A stretch of DNA of 7,460 bases from Gallionellaceae bacterium. GTDB lineage: Bacteria > Pseudomonadota > Gammaproteobacteria > Burkholderiales > Gallionellaceae. The stretch lies in contig JAUYFR010000287.1 of assembly GCA_030690855.1 (NCBI GenBank), positions 1 through 7,460 on the forward strand. The letters are read 5' to 3'. The stretch's first letter is position 1, and each line of letters begins with the position of its first letter. The notes under the pieces were generated by a model that was given only the letters and a program-made list of their open reading frames with translations, did no database searches and was not told where the DNA came from. Made by a program: the position numbers and the translations under genes. Positions 1 through 5,763 of the stretch are shown here, piece after piece.

Positions 1-1223
1 AAACCGACTATCGTTATCAGGTGGAGGAGGACATCAAGCCTTTCCGCGATGTTCTGCTCGGATTGTTCTTCGTCACTATCGGCATGATGTTGAACATCAA
101 TAGCATCATTCATGGTTTTGGCTGGATCGTGTTAATTCTGCTTATTCTCATTCCGTTTAAAGCGGTTGTCGTCGCACTCTTGGCGAATTGGTTTACCAAA
201 AACTGGGGGGCCAGCATCCGCACTGGATTAGGCCTAGCGCAAGCCGGCGAATTCGGCTTTGTATTGCTGACGCTCGCGGGCGAGGTGCAAATTCTCCCCC
301 CGGACATAATGCAAAACGTACTCGCGGCGATGCTCATCTCCATGTTGATTGCACCCTTCCTCTTGCAACACGCAGACTGGATTGTGCGGCGTCTTTCTCC
401 AGCCGAATGGATGAATCAAGCGATGCATATTCACCAAATCGCCGTGCAAAGCATGGGTTCAGATGGCCATATTATTGTTTGCGGCTATGGTCGAAGTGGT
501 AAAGCGCTGGGAAACTTTCTCACCAATGAAGGCATCAAATTTGTCGCGCTGGAACTTGACCCTCGCTATGTAAGGGACGCGGTAGCGCTCGGTGAAAAAG
601 TAGTTTATGGCGACGCAACAAAACGCGAAGTCCTGCAAGCAGCCGGTTTAATGCGTGCCAAAGCCTTGGTTATCACTTACGACGACACACCTTCCGCACT
701 CAAAATTTTGCATCATGTAAAAAGCACTCGCCCTGATTTGCCGGTGGTAGTGCGCACGGCCGATGATTCTCACGTGGAAACGCTCAAACGCGCGGGAGCC
801 GCTGAAGTCGTTGCCGAGGTATTAGAGGGCAGCGTAATGCTCGCCTCGCAGGCATTATTGCACTCAGGCGTACCGTTAAATCGAGTCATCCGGCGCATTC
901 AAGAAAATCGTGCGCGCCGCTACAGCGTATTCAGCGGTTTCTTCCGCTCAGACCAAGAGCCAGTTGGCGATGCAACCGATCATCAACAACATCGCTTTAG
1001 TAGCGTCTTGCTGCACAAAGGTAACGCTGCCGTCGGCAGAACCTTACAGGAAATGAACCTAAGCGAATTCGGTGTTGAGGTAAATTCTGTGCGCCGCCAC
1101 AACGTTGAAGGCAGCCAACCCACTGGCAATATGGTGCTACTCCCAGGCGACGTACTCATGTTACTGGGCAACTCAGTTTCGTTGGCGGATGCTGAAAAAC
1201 GCCTGCGTAGCGGCAATCAATAA
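1..1223 (+). CDS. CPA2 family K+/H+ (monovalent cation:proton) antiporter, KefB/YbaL-like, 5'-truncated by window edge
   Basis: This is the C-terminal part of an inner-membrane cation:proton antiporter; about 406 codons are visible. The reading frame is open from base 3 (TDYRYQVEED...), and family members continue upstream of this motif, so the GTG at 21 is not the real start. Counting from codon 21, residues 1-125 hold the last membrane helices of the exchanger domain, including LLGLFFVTIGMML and AGEFGFVLLTLAG, both typical of the family. After a linker comes an RCK/TrkA-N Rossmann domain (about 149-270) with the dinucleotide-binding motif VCGYGRSGKALG and the family-typical VVYGDATKREVLQAAGL. 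A TrkA-C domain follows (about 325-397), ending in the usual LLPGDVLMLLG. These cytoplasmic domains normally gate K+ efflux in response to nucleotides or other ligands. The stop lies 11 bases before relA, so the two are probably co-transcribed. The family call is firm; whether the ortholog is KefB, KefC or YbaL is not resolved. Confidence 0.93.
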   Translation, partial: TDYRYQVEEDIKPFRDVLLGLFFVTIGMMLNINSIIHGFGWIVLILLILIPFKAVVVALLANWFTKNWGASIRTGLGLAQAGEFGFVLLTLAGEVQILPPDIMQNVLAAMLISMLIAPFLLQHADWIVRRLSPAEWMNQAMHIHQIAVQSMGSDGHIIVCGYGRSGKALGNFLTNEGIKFVALELDPRYVRDAVALGEKVVYGDATKREVLQAAGLMRAKALVITYDDTPSALKILHHVKSTRPDLPVVVRTADDSHVETLKRAGAAEVVAEVLEGSVMLASQALLHSGVPLNRVIRRIQENRARRYSVFSGFFRSDQEPVGDATDHQQHRFSSVLLHKGNAAVGRTLQEMNLSEFGVEVNSVRRHNVEGSQPTGNMVLLPGDVLMLLGNSVSLADAEKRLRSGNQ

Positions 1224-1234
1224 ACCAAAACAAC

Positions 1235-3349
1235 GTGCCATCCACCTTAGCTCCCAGTTCAAATAAAAATGGTGTGAATGCGCTTGTACTCATTGGCAGC
1301 CTGCCTAAAAACTTCTCGCCACAAGAGATTCATTTAGTCGAACAAGCTTGCGCCTTGGCCGAGCCACTGTATGCCGAAAAAACGGAGCTCACCAACGCCC
1401 CGCTGTTGCAGCATGCCATTGGCGCAGCCTTTATTCTTGCCAAGATGAATATGGACTGCGCTTCGATTATCGCGGCTGTCCTGCATGCGCTACCCGTCTA
1501 CTTAAAAGATTGGCAGGCCAAAGTGTTGGCTGACTTTGGCAAGGATGCGTGTGATCTGATTGAAGGTATCTCGCGCATGGAACAGATTCGGCAATTCAGC
1601 GAAATGAGCAGCCTGCATAGCCCCAGCGGAAAAAAGAACGATCAAGCCGAGCAAATCGAAACGTTGCGCAAAATGCTGCTGGCGATGGTGCAAGATATTC
1701 GCGTCGTACTCATCAAATTGGCTGAACGCACGCAAACCATGCGCAACCTCTCAAATGCCAGCCTCGACCAGCAAAAATTAATCGCTCGTGAAACGCAAGG
1801 CATTTTTGCACCGCTCGCTAATCGCCTCGGCGTATGGCAGCTCAAGTGGGAGCTAGAAGACTTATCTTTACGTTACCTTGAGCCAGAACGCTACAAACAA
1901 GTCGCCACGCTACTCGATGAACGCCGCGCTGATCGCGAGCAATATATTGCCGACGTACTCAAATTATTAAAACAAGAGTTAGCGCAAGCGGGTGTCAAAG
2001 CAGAAGTCACGGGTCGCCCTAAACACATCTACAGCATCATTAACAAAATGAAGCGAAAAAACTTAGAGTTCAGCGAACTCTACGATGTGCGCGCGGTGCG
2101 CATTCTTGTAGGCGGTACGACACGGCAAGGCGAAGCCTCCGGGGCGGGAGTGTCGTCTCCCGACGCCTCCGACAATTCATCGCTTCGCAGTAAATTGTCG
2201 GAGGCGGGGAATTTACGTGATTGCTACACCGTATTAGGTTTGGTACATAACCTATGGCAACCGATTCCCGGTGAGTTTGACGACTACATTGCGCATCCTA
2301 AAAATAATGGCTACCGATCTTTACACACCGCTGTTATTGGCCCGCGCGATTTAGCCATCGAGGTACAAATCCGCACCACCGAAATGCACCAACATTCCGA
2401 ACTCGGCGTCGCCGCCCACTGGCGTTATAAAGAAGGTGGAAAATCCGACACCAAGTTCGACGAAAAAATTTCCTGGCTGCGGCAGATATTGGAGTGGAAA
2501 GAAGACGTCGCCGATAGCGGTGACATGCTGGAACAATTCAAAAGCGAATTGTTTCAAGATCATGTTTACGTACTCACGCCACAAGGAAAAGTAATCGATC
2601 TACCCAAGGGCGCAACGCCTGTCGATTTTTCTTATTCGCTGCATACCGACTTAGGACATCGCACACGTGGCGCTAAAGTAAACGGCAACATCGTGCCGCT
2701 GAGTTACAAATTACAAAACGGGCAGCGCGTTGAAATTTTAACCGCAAAAATCGGCGCGCCGAGCCGTGACTGGCTCAGCCCTAATCTTGGCTATCTGCAA
2801 AGCAATCGCGCACGCGCCAAAGTGCGGCAGTGGTTCAAGATGCAAAACTTTGATGAGAACGTCTCACAGGGACGCGCTCAACTAGACAAAGAACTGCATC
2901 GACTGGGAGTCACTTCACTCAATCAAGAAAAGCTCGCGCAGCGCTTGCACTTCAATAAATTGGAAGATTTATTAGCCGCCATCGGCCGCAACGAAATCAC
3001 GCAATATCAATTAGCCAGTGCGATTCAAGATGAGCTGCCCAACAAAATTGAAGAAGCAAAACCGACTGTGCCGCGCACCACCGCCACGCACAAAAATACC
3101 ACGGGTGTTTTAGTACAAGGCGTCGGTAATTTACTCACAAAAAATGCGCAATGCTGCCACCCAGCGCCGCCTGATGAAATCATCGGTTATGTCACTCGTG
3201 ATCGAGGCATCACCCTGCATCGCAAAGACTGCCGCTCGATACAACATATTCCAGAAAATCGTCGTGATCGGATGCTTGATGCGCAATGGGGAAATCAGGG
3301 AGAGGCTTTTGTGTTGGCAAAGGTGAGAGCGACGAAAAAAATCAGTTGA
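1235..3349 (+). CDS. relA: RelA-type (p)ppGpp synthetase with an in-frame insertion and no ACT domain
   Basis: This enzyme transfers pyrophosphate from ATP to GTP/GDP to make the alarmone (p)ppGpp, and RelA proteins do so on starved ribosomes. Residues about 50-170 are a degenerate HD hydrolase domain: the HD pair of SpoT is H84-A85 and the following ED is missing, so hydrolase activity is not expected. The synthetase domain (about 255-400) carries RPKHIYSI, YDVRAVRI, the RelA-specific EFDD (347-350), GYRSLHT (359-365) and EVQIRT (376-381). A TGS domain lies at about 438-502, a helical domain follows, and the conserved-cysteine/zinc-finger region is at about 636-668 (CCHPAP, GYVTRDRGITLHRKDC). 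Two oddities stand out. Compared with E. coli RelA (744 residues, recalled from memory), about 32 extra residues (about 293-325) lie between RAVRIL and LRDCY. The protein also ends at residue 704, soon after DAQWG, without the roughly 80-residue ACT domain. The start is uncertain: this GTG has no Shine-Dalgarno, the first in-frame ATG is codon 71, and coupling to the upstream antiporter gene is likely. Confidence 0.93.
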   Translation: MPSTLAPSSNKNGVNALVLIGSLPKNFSPQEIHLVEQACALAEPLYAEKTELTNAPLLQHAIGAAFILAKMNMDCASIIAAVLHALPVYLKDWQAKVLADFGKDACDLIEGISRMEQIRQFSEMSSLHSPSGKKNDQAEQIETLRKMLLAMVQDIRVVLIKLAERTQTMRNLSNASLDQQKLIARETQGIFAPLANRLGVWQLKWELEDLSLRYLEPERYKQVATLLDERRADREQYIADVLKLLKQELAQAGVKAEVTGRPKHIYSIINKMKRKNLEFSELYDVRAVRILVGGTTRQGEASGAGVSSPDASDNSSLRSKLSEAGNLRDCYTVLGLVHNLWQPIPGEFDDYIAHPKNNGYRSLHTAVIGPRDLAIEVQIRTTEMHQHSELGVAAHWRYKEGGKSDTKFDEKISWLRQILEWKEDVADSGDMLEQFKSELFQDHVYVLTPQGKVIDLPKGATPVDFSYSLHTDLGHRTRGAKVNGNIVPLSYKLQNGQRVEILTAKIGAPSRDWLSPNLGYLQSNRARAKVRQWFKMQNFDENVSQGRAQLDKELHRLGVTSLNQEKLAQRLHFNKLEDLLAAIGRNEITQYQLASAIQDELPNKIEEAKPTVPRTTATHKNTTGVLVQGVGNLLTKNAQCCHPAPPDEIIGYVTRDRGITLHRKDCRSIQHIPENRRDRMLDAQWGNQGEAFVLAKVRATKKIS
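2113..2210 (+). repeat. Putative palindromic insertion element inside relA (about 96 bp, in frame)
   Basis: This DNA codes for residues of RelA that have no counterpart in the E. coli protein. It contains several inverted repeats. The strongest is a perfect 14-bp pair, CGCCTCCGACAATT (2164-2177) and AATTGTCGGAGGCG (2193-2206), with a 15-base loop; TCCC (2158-2161) and GGGA (2207-2210) extend it across a 2-base bulge. A second stem pairs ACGACAC (2117-2123) with GTGTCGT (2150-2156) and encloses AGGC-gaa-GCCT (2128-2138). A competing hairpin, CGGGAG-tgtcgt-CTCCCG, spans 2145-2162. The insert is a multiple of three, has no stop in the relA frame, and encodes a Gly/Ser/Ala/Asp-rich stretch that suits a surface loop. 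It resembles in behaviour the Rickettsia palindromic elements that insert into genes, but no sequence relationship to them is claimed. Exact ends are approximate. Confidence 0.7.
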
Positions 3350-3351
3350 TC

Positions 3352-3365
3352 GGCTACTTTACTGC
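3352..3365 (+). repeat. Left arm of a 14-bp inverted repeat bracketing the toxin-antitoxin module
   Basis: GGCTACTTTACTGC here is the exact reverse complement of GCAGTAAAGTAGCC at 4271-4284. The arm begins 2 bases after the stop codon of the shortened relA. Identity does not extend beyond the 14 bases in either direction. It may mark an edge of an acquired segment, but no transposase and no clear target duplication is visible. Confidence 0.5.
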
Positions 3366-3425
3366 TACTAAATAGTGGTGGCGAACTCACGCTTTGTGGA
3401 CTGAAGCGACATTTAACATTGAGGT

Positions 3426-3451
3426 TGGCCTGCTCATAAGCGGCCACTTTT
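3426..3451 (+). terminator. Possible weak terminator after relA
   Basis: TGGCC (3426-3430) and GCT (3432-3434) pair with AGC (3439-3441) and GGCCA (3442-3446) around a CATA loop. This gives an 8-bp stem with one bulged T, followed by CTTTT. The T-run is short, so termination may be weak. It lies between relA and the toxin promoter. The rest of the 180-base gap 3350-3529 holds the left inverted-repeat arm and the toxin promoter region. Confidence 0.35.
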
Positions 3452-3493
3452 GATAAATGTATTTCAATGCCATATCCGCAATGCTGCAACTCC

Positions 3494-3522
3494 TTTTATT
3501 TATACCTAATACGGTATACAAT
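3494..3522 (+). promoter_or_regulatory. Candidate promoter of the toxin-antitoxin operon
   Basis: A good -10 box, TACAAT (3517-3522), stands 17 bases after a weak T-rich -35 (TTTTAT, 3494-3499). Transcription from this -10 would start at about 3529-3530, on or next to the toxin ATG at 3530. No Shine-Dalgarno precedes that ATG, so a leaderless or near-leaderless mRNA is plausible. The -10 box overlaps the palindrome at 3501-3518. Confidence 0.45.
3501..3518. promoter_or_regulatory. Operator-like palindrome (probable HigA-type antitoxin binding site)
   Basis: TATACC and GGTATA form perfect 6-bp inverted arms around TAATAC, between the likely -35 and -10 of the toxin-antitoxin operon. HTH antitoxins of this class usually repress their own operon by binding such palindromes. 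The position, overlapping the -10, fits direct repression. That the downstream antitoxin binds here is inferred. Confidence 0.55.
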
Positions 3523-3529
3523 TTCTCCC

Positions 3530-3907
3530 ATGAAAACTCACTATTCCGCCGATAAGCCTCTGCACTGGGTTGGTTCAGCCAAGAAAGACTTGTTGTCTTT
3601 TCCCGAAGAAGTTGTTGGCGATGTTGGCTATGCCCTTGGAGTTGTGCAGCAAGGTGGAATGCCTCCCTCTGCTAAGCATTGGAAGGGGGAAGGTGCGGGA
3701 GTGTTGGAGGTTGTAGAAGATCACCGAGGCGACACATTTCGCGTTATGTATACCGTAAAATTTGAACAGGCAATTTATGTACTACACTGCTTCCAGAAAA
3801 AATCGCCTTCTGGAATAAGAACAGCCAGCACGGATGTGGATTTAATTCACGAACGATTAAAGTTAGCTAAAGCTGATTATGAGGTGCGTTATGAAAAAAA
3901 GCGTTGA
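3530..3907 (+). CDS. HigB-like toxin, RelE/ParE superfamily (phage Gp49-like family)
   Basis: The 125-residue protein looks like the toxin of a type II toxin-antitoxin pair. Relatives in the RelE/HigB group are ribosome-dependent mRNA interferases that cut mRNA and stop growth. Family features are KDLLSFPEEVVGDVGYAL near the N-terminus (residues 19-36), the central GVLEVVEDHRGDTFRVMYTVKF (58-78), and YVLHCFQKKSPSGIRT (83-98), followed by a C-terminal helix rich in charged residues. R71, H86 and the K90-K91 region are the sort of basic residues used for RNA contact. The ATG at 3530 is preferred over the ATG 63 bases upstream (3467): homologs begin near here, and the upstream extension would be translated through the operator and promoter. 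The toxin gene comes first, as in higBA loci. Its end overlaps the antitoxin start by 17 bases, so translation is probably coupled. Confidence 0.88.
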   Translation: MKTHYSADKPLHWVGSAKKDLLSFPEEVVGDVGYALGVVQQGGMPPSAKHWKGEGAGVLEVVEDHRGDTFRVMYTVKFEQAIYVLHCFQKKSPSGIRTASTDVDLIHERLKLAKADYEVRYEKKR

Positions 3908-4226
3908 AACTATTGATGTAGGAACAGGCAATGTCTTTGCTGATCTCGGTTTTCAAGATTCAGGAGAGCGGAAACTCCGTGTGCAATTAGCCATGCGCAT
4001 TAATGAATTACTGCAAGACAGAAAACTGACACAAGCAAAAGTGGCAGCGCTGTTTGGTGTGCCTCAACCGCATATTTCAGAACTCAAAAATTACAAGCTA
4101 AGTCGTTTCTCATCTGAACGCCTGATGCACTTCATTACGATGCTGGATAAGGATGTCGAGATTATTATTAGGCCCAAAGCAAAGGGGCATGAATCTGGTT
4201 TGTTGTCGGTGCTAGTAGCTGCTTAA
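3891..4226 (+). CDS. HigA-like antitoxin, XRE-family HTH (HTH_37 type)
   Basis: The 111-residue product is the predicted antitoxin for the toxin encoded just upstream, and probably the repressor of both genes. Near the N-terminus it has GTGNVFADLGFQDSGERKLR (11-30), a motif I associate with this antitoxin family. A helix-turn-helix follows at about 46-66 (LTQAKVAALFGVPQPHISELKN), matching XRE-type DNA-binding domains. The end of the protein (residues 97-111) is a short variable tail. The ATG at 3891 is chosen over the in-frame ATG at 3879 because GAGGTG (3881-3886) is a good Shine-Dalgarno at the right distance from 3891. It overlaps the last 17 bases of the toxin gene. The TATACC/GGTATA palindrome at 3501-3518 is its most likely operator. 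It is not certain that this pair is still active, but both frames are intact. Confidence 0.88.
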   Translation: MKKSVETIDVGTGNVFADLGFQDSGERKLRVQLAMRINELLQDRKLTQAKVAALFGVPQPHISELKNYKLSRFSSERLMHFITMLDKDVEIIIRPKAKGHESGLLSVLVAA

Positions 4227-4447
4227 AAAGCTTCTGCAATTCTTAACACCTCCTTGTTGGCAGTGAAACTGCAGTAAAGTAGCCAACCATATCCATCCGC
4301 TAATTGACCGCACATTAGCGCTCTACTTTGTCCCTTCTCTGAGATCAAATTACGTTCCACCAACAACGAGAGCAATCTACGGGTAGGGAGCAATAAACAC
4401 CATAGTGCTCTACTATAGTTGCGCCCACTTTCAACTCGCTTTGAGCT
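4227..4447. other. Intergenic region between antitoxin and yajD
   Basis: No convincing gene is present in these 221 bases. They hold a small hairpin, GCAGT-gaa-ACTGC (4260-4272), without a T-run on either strand; the right 14-bp inverted-repeat arm (4271-4284); and an imperfect 19-base direct repeat at 4311-4329 and 4398-4416 sharing GCTCTACT (15 of 19 bases equal). TATAGT at 4414-4419 could be a -10 box for yajD, but no good -35 lies in front of it. No remnant of the relA ACT domain could be read here in any forward frame. Confidence 0.5.
4271..4284 (-). repeat. Right arm of the 14-bp inverted repeat
   Basis: GCAGTAAAGTAGCC is the perfect reverse complement of the arm at 3352-3365. The two arms enclose 905 bases containing the operator, toxin and antitoxin genes. 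The inner edge of this arm overlaps the small GCAGT/ACTGC hairpin. Confidence 0.5.
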
Positions 4448-4816
4448 ATGACTAAACACACCACCCCAGACCATGCACGGCTAGACCGCGTAGTAGCAGA
4501 AGCTCGCCAACAACGTGATTCGCGCGAGCAAGGTTATCGCGAACGAGCACTCAAATTATTTCCACATCTCTGCGGGCGCTGTGGGCGCGAGTTTGCTGGG
4601 GAGCGGTTGCGTGAATTAACGGTGCATCACAAAGATCACAATCACGATAACAACCCAACCGATGGTAGCAATTGGGAGTTACTGTGTTTGTATTGTCATG
4701 ACAACGAGCACTCTCGCGTTTTAGACGAGGCCGTACGCAACCGAGGTGCGGATGGCCATGTCGCTGCAACACATAATCCGTTCGCCGCGTTACAAGGGCT
4801 GCTGAAAAAAGACTAG
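4448..4816 (+). CDS. yajD: YajD family HNH nuclease-like protein
   Basis: A 122-residue protein closely resembling E. coli YajD, a small conserved HNH-domain protein whose cellular role is not established. A short charged N-terminal extension (about 1-28) precedes the conserved GYRERALKLFPHLCGRC. The zinc-binding cysteines are C42-x2-C45 and C80-x2-C83. The HNH core is LTVHHKDHNHDNNP (57-70), N75 and W76, then LLCLYCHDNEHS (78-89), with H60-H61 and H84 as likely metal or catalytic residues. The end, HNPFAALQGLLKKD, matches the family's usual NPFA tail. The motifs predict a metal-dependent nuclease of the HNH superfamily. The ATG has only a weak GAGC in front. The next gene starts 42 bases downstream on the same strand. 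Confidence 0.92.
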   Translation: MTKHTTPDHARLDRVVAEARQQRDSREQGYRERALKLFPHLCGRCGREFAGERLRELTVHHKDHNHDNNPTDGSNWELLCLYCHDNEHSRVLDEAVRNRGADGHVAATHNPFAALQGLLKKD

Positions 4817-4819
4817 CTT

Positions 4820-4825
4820 TATAAT
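4820..4825 (+). promoter_or_regulatory. Possible -10 box upstream of the small membrane protein gene
   Basis: TATAAT lies 33 bases before the ATG at 4859, directly after the yajD stop. No convincing -35 is found 16-18 bases upstream. A TTGACG (4825-4830) overlaps its end, but it has no good -10 before the ATG. The position is right for a promoter; the assignment is weak. Confidence 0.25.
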
Positions 4826-4858
4826 TGACGCGTCGCACATTCATCAGAAAAGTAAATA

Positions 4859-5095
4859 ATGTTTACACTACCCTCATTGTGGAACTTGCTTGTTTCCACC
4901 TTCGTGTTTTTTATCGCCGTGTGGTATCTGCGCCGATATTTTGAAACACAGGGGATCGCGCAAGGAATGACACGCAGCGTATTGGTGTTTGTTTTAGCCT
5001 CGTTAGTTTCGTGGGGCGCAGGAGAGGTTGCTGATTGGTCCGAGGCGCAAATCGAGGGGCCTCAGCCTGTCGCTCAAACATCGAGCGATCTTTAG
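4859..5095 (+). CDS. Small two-helix inner-membrane protein of unknown function
   Basis: A 78-residue protein that I do not assign to a named family. It begins with a hydrophobic helix at about residues 7-24 (LWNLLVSTFVFFIAVWYL), followed by a short basic and polar loop (RRYFETQGIAQGMTR). A second hydrophobic helix spans about 40-56 (SVLVFVLASLVSWGAGE), and the tail is acidic and polar. By the positive-inside rule the RRY loop would face the cytoplasm, putting both ends outside. The first helix has no signal-peptidase or lipobox motif. The ATG has only a purine-rich AGAAAAG upstream. The stop is 2 bases before the ATG of the next gene, so the two are probably translated together. The absence of stops, the sensible membrane layout and the tight spacing support a real gene. 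Confidence 0.72.
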   Translation: MFTLPSLWNLLVSTFVFFIAVWYLRRYFETQGIAQGMTRSVLVFVLASLVSWGAGEVADWSEAQIEGPQPVAQTSSDL

Positions 5096-5097
5096 CC

Positions 5098-5403
5098 ATG
5101 AAGTCACCGCAACCACTGGAGGACCTGCCGAATATTGGCAAATCTATCGCTTCTGATTTGCGTGCCATCGGCGTTCTCACTCCTGCACAACTTCGCGAGA
5201 GCGACCCGCTGACAACTTATTTTAATTTAGCTAAGTCAATGGGTAAGCGCCGCGATCCCTGCGTGCTTTACACCTTAATGGCGGTAAAGCATTTTTTAGT
5301 AACAGGGGAAAAGCTAGCTTGGTGGAAATTTACTGAACAAGGAAAGACCCTGCTTAACTCAAATCGCCAGCCACATAAAACCACTGCCCTGCTTCGCAAA
5401 TAA
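5098..5403 (+). CDS. Helix-hairpin-helix protein, 'pathogenicity locus' (Cdd1)/mitomycin resistance family
   Basis: A 101-residue protein. Residues 7-33 (LEDLPNIGKSIASDLRAIGVLTPAQLR) form a helix-hairpin-helix motif with the NIGK hairpin, of the kind that binds DNA non-specifically. The following PLTTYFNLAKSMGKRRDPCVLYTLMAVKHFL and the WWKFT stretch are typical of the small proteins annotated as Cdd1/pathogenicity locus or mitomycin resistance. The biochemical role of that family is not well defined, so a link to DNA repair or protection is only inferred. The ATG at 5098 is used because homology begins at LEDLPNIGK; the longer frame from 5035 would run inside the upstream membrane-protein gene. 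The last 50 bases overlap the convergent ychJ, so the tail after WWKFTEQGK is constrained by the ychJ C-terminus. No terminator lies between the two. Confidence 0.82.
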   Translation: MKSPQPLEDLPNIGKSIASDLRAIGVLTPAQLRESDPLTTYFNLAKSMGKRRDPCVLYTLMAVKHFLVTGEKLAWWKFTEQGKTLLNSNRQPHKTTALLRK

Positions 5404-5743
5404 AGCGACTGACTTCGTGCAAACAATGCGCTTTGCCATTCACTTTGTATTTCGCCACAAACTCTACAATGGCGTGATCGGCATCTTGTTGTTCATGGCG
5501 CTTTACTTCTAGACCGATCCATTTGGTTTGCTGTTCATCTGCAAGGCCTAAAGTGGCAGGCCGTTTTGATGCGTGCCATGTTGCCAACAGATAGTCTTCT
5601 CGCAACAAAGTGTAAGCGGTGTAGCGTGAGCGCATGAGGGCTTCAGCAGTCGGAGCGAAGGCCTTTCCACTAAGGTAAATTGCGCAGCATTCAGTGAATT
5701 TTTTACCGCTGCCGCACGGACAGCCTTCAGCGTGCTTTTTCAT
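5354..5743 (-). CDS. ychJ: YchJ family protein (UPF0225) with one SEC-C zinc motif
   Basis: The 129-residue product matches the YchJ/UPF0225 family. It opens with a SEC-C-type zinc-binding motif, CPCGSGKKFTECC (C8, C10, C19, C20), followed by the family signature APTAEALMRSRYTAY (30-44), DYLLATWHASKRP (50-62) and a cystatin/NTF2-like sheet region ending in GQWFYVAGD. E. coli YchJ carries a second SEC-C motif at its C-terminus; this one does not, as in many shorter members. The function is unknown, and the zinc motif suggests a binding rather than catalytic role. The 3' end overlaps the helix-hairpin-helix gene on the other strand by 50 bases. Upstream, a 70-bp palindromic repeat separates it from srkA by 91 bases in total. 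The ATG has no strong Shine-Dalgarno. Confidence 0.9.
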   Translation of the reverse strand: MKKHAEGCPCGSGKKFTECCAIYLSGKAFAPTAEALMRSRYTAYTLLREDYLLATWHASKRPATLGLADEQQTKWIGLEVKRHEQQDADHAIVEFVAKYKVNGKAHCLHEVSRFICEAGQWFYVAGDLS

Positions 5744-5763
5744 TCGTTAAATATTCCGATATT

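Noticed and set aside
21..23. GTG at 21 as the true antiporter start
   Set aside because: The frame is open to the window edge, and the residues before it (TDYRYQ) match the family just before VEEDIKPFRD.
3303..3420. ACT domain of RelA restored by a frameshift
   Set aside because: Both other forward frames give only short peptides with stops and no ACT-like pattern such as DRPGLLRDI.
3467..3529. Longer start for the toxin gene at ATG 3467
   Set aside because: The extra 21 residues would be encoded by the operator and promoter, and family similarity begins at about 3530.
3350..4284. Integron cassette with attC site around the toxin-antitoxin genes
   Set aside because: An RYYYAAC-like ATTTAAC is present near 3411, but no matching GTTRRRY core and no attC-like fold was found.
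4223..4474. 83-codon open frame on the minus strand between antitoxin and yajD
   Set aside because: It starts inside yajD on the opposite strand, has an odd Cys/Trp-rich composition, no ribosome binding site and no recognisable family.
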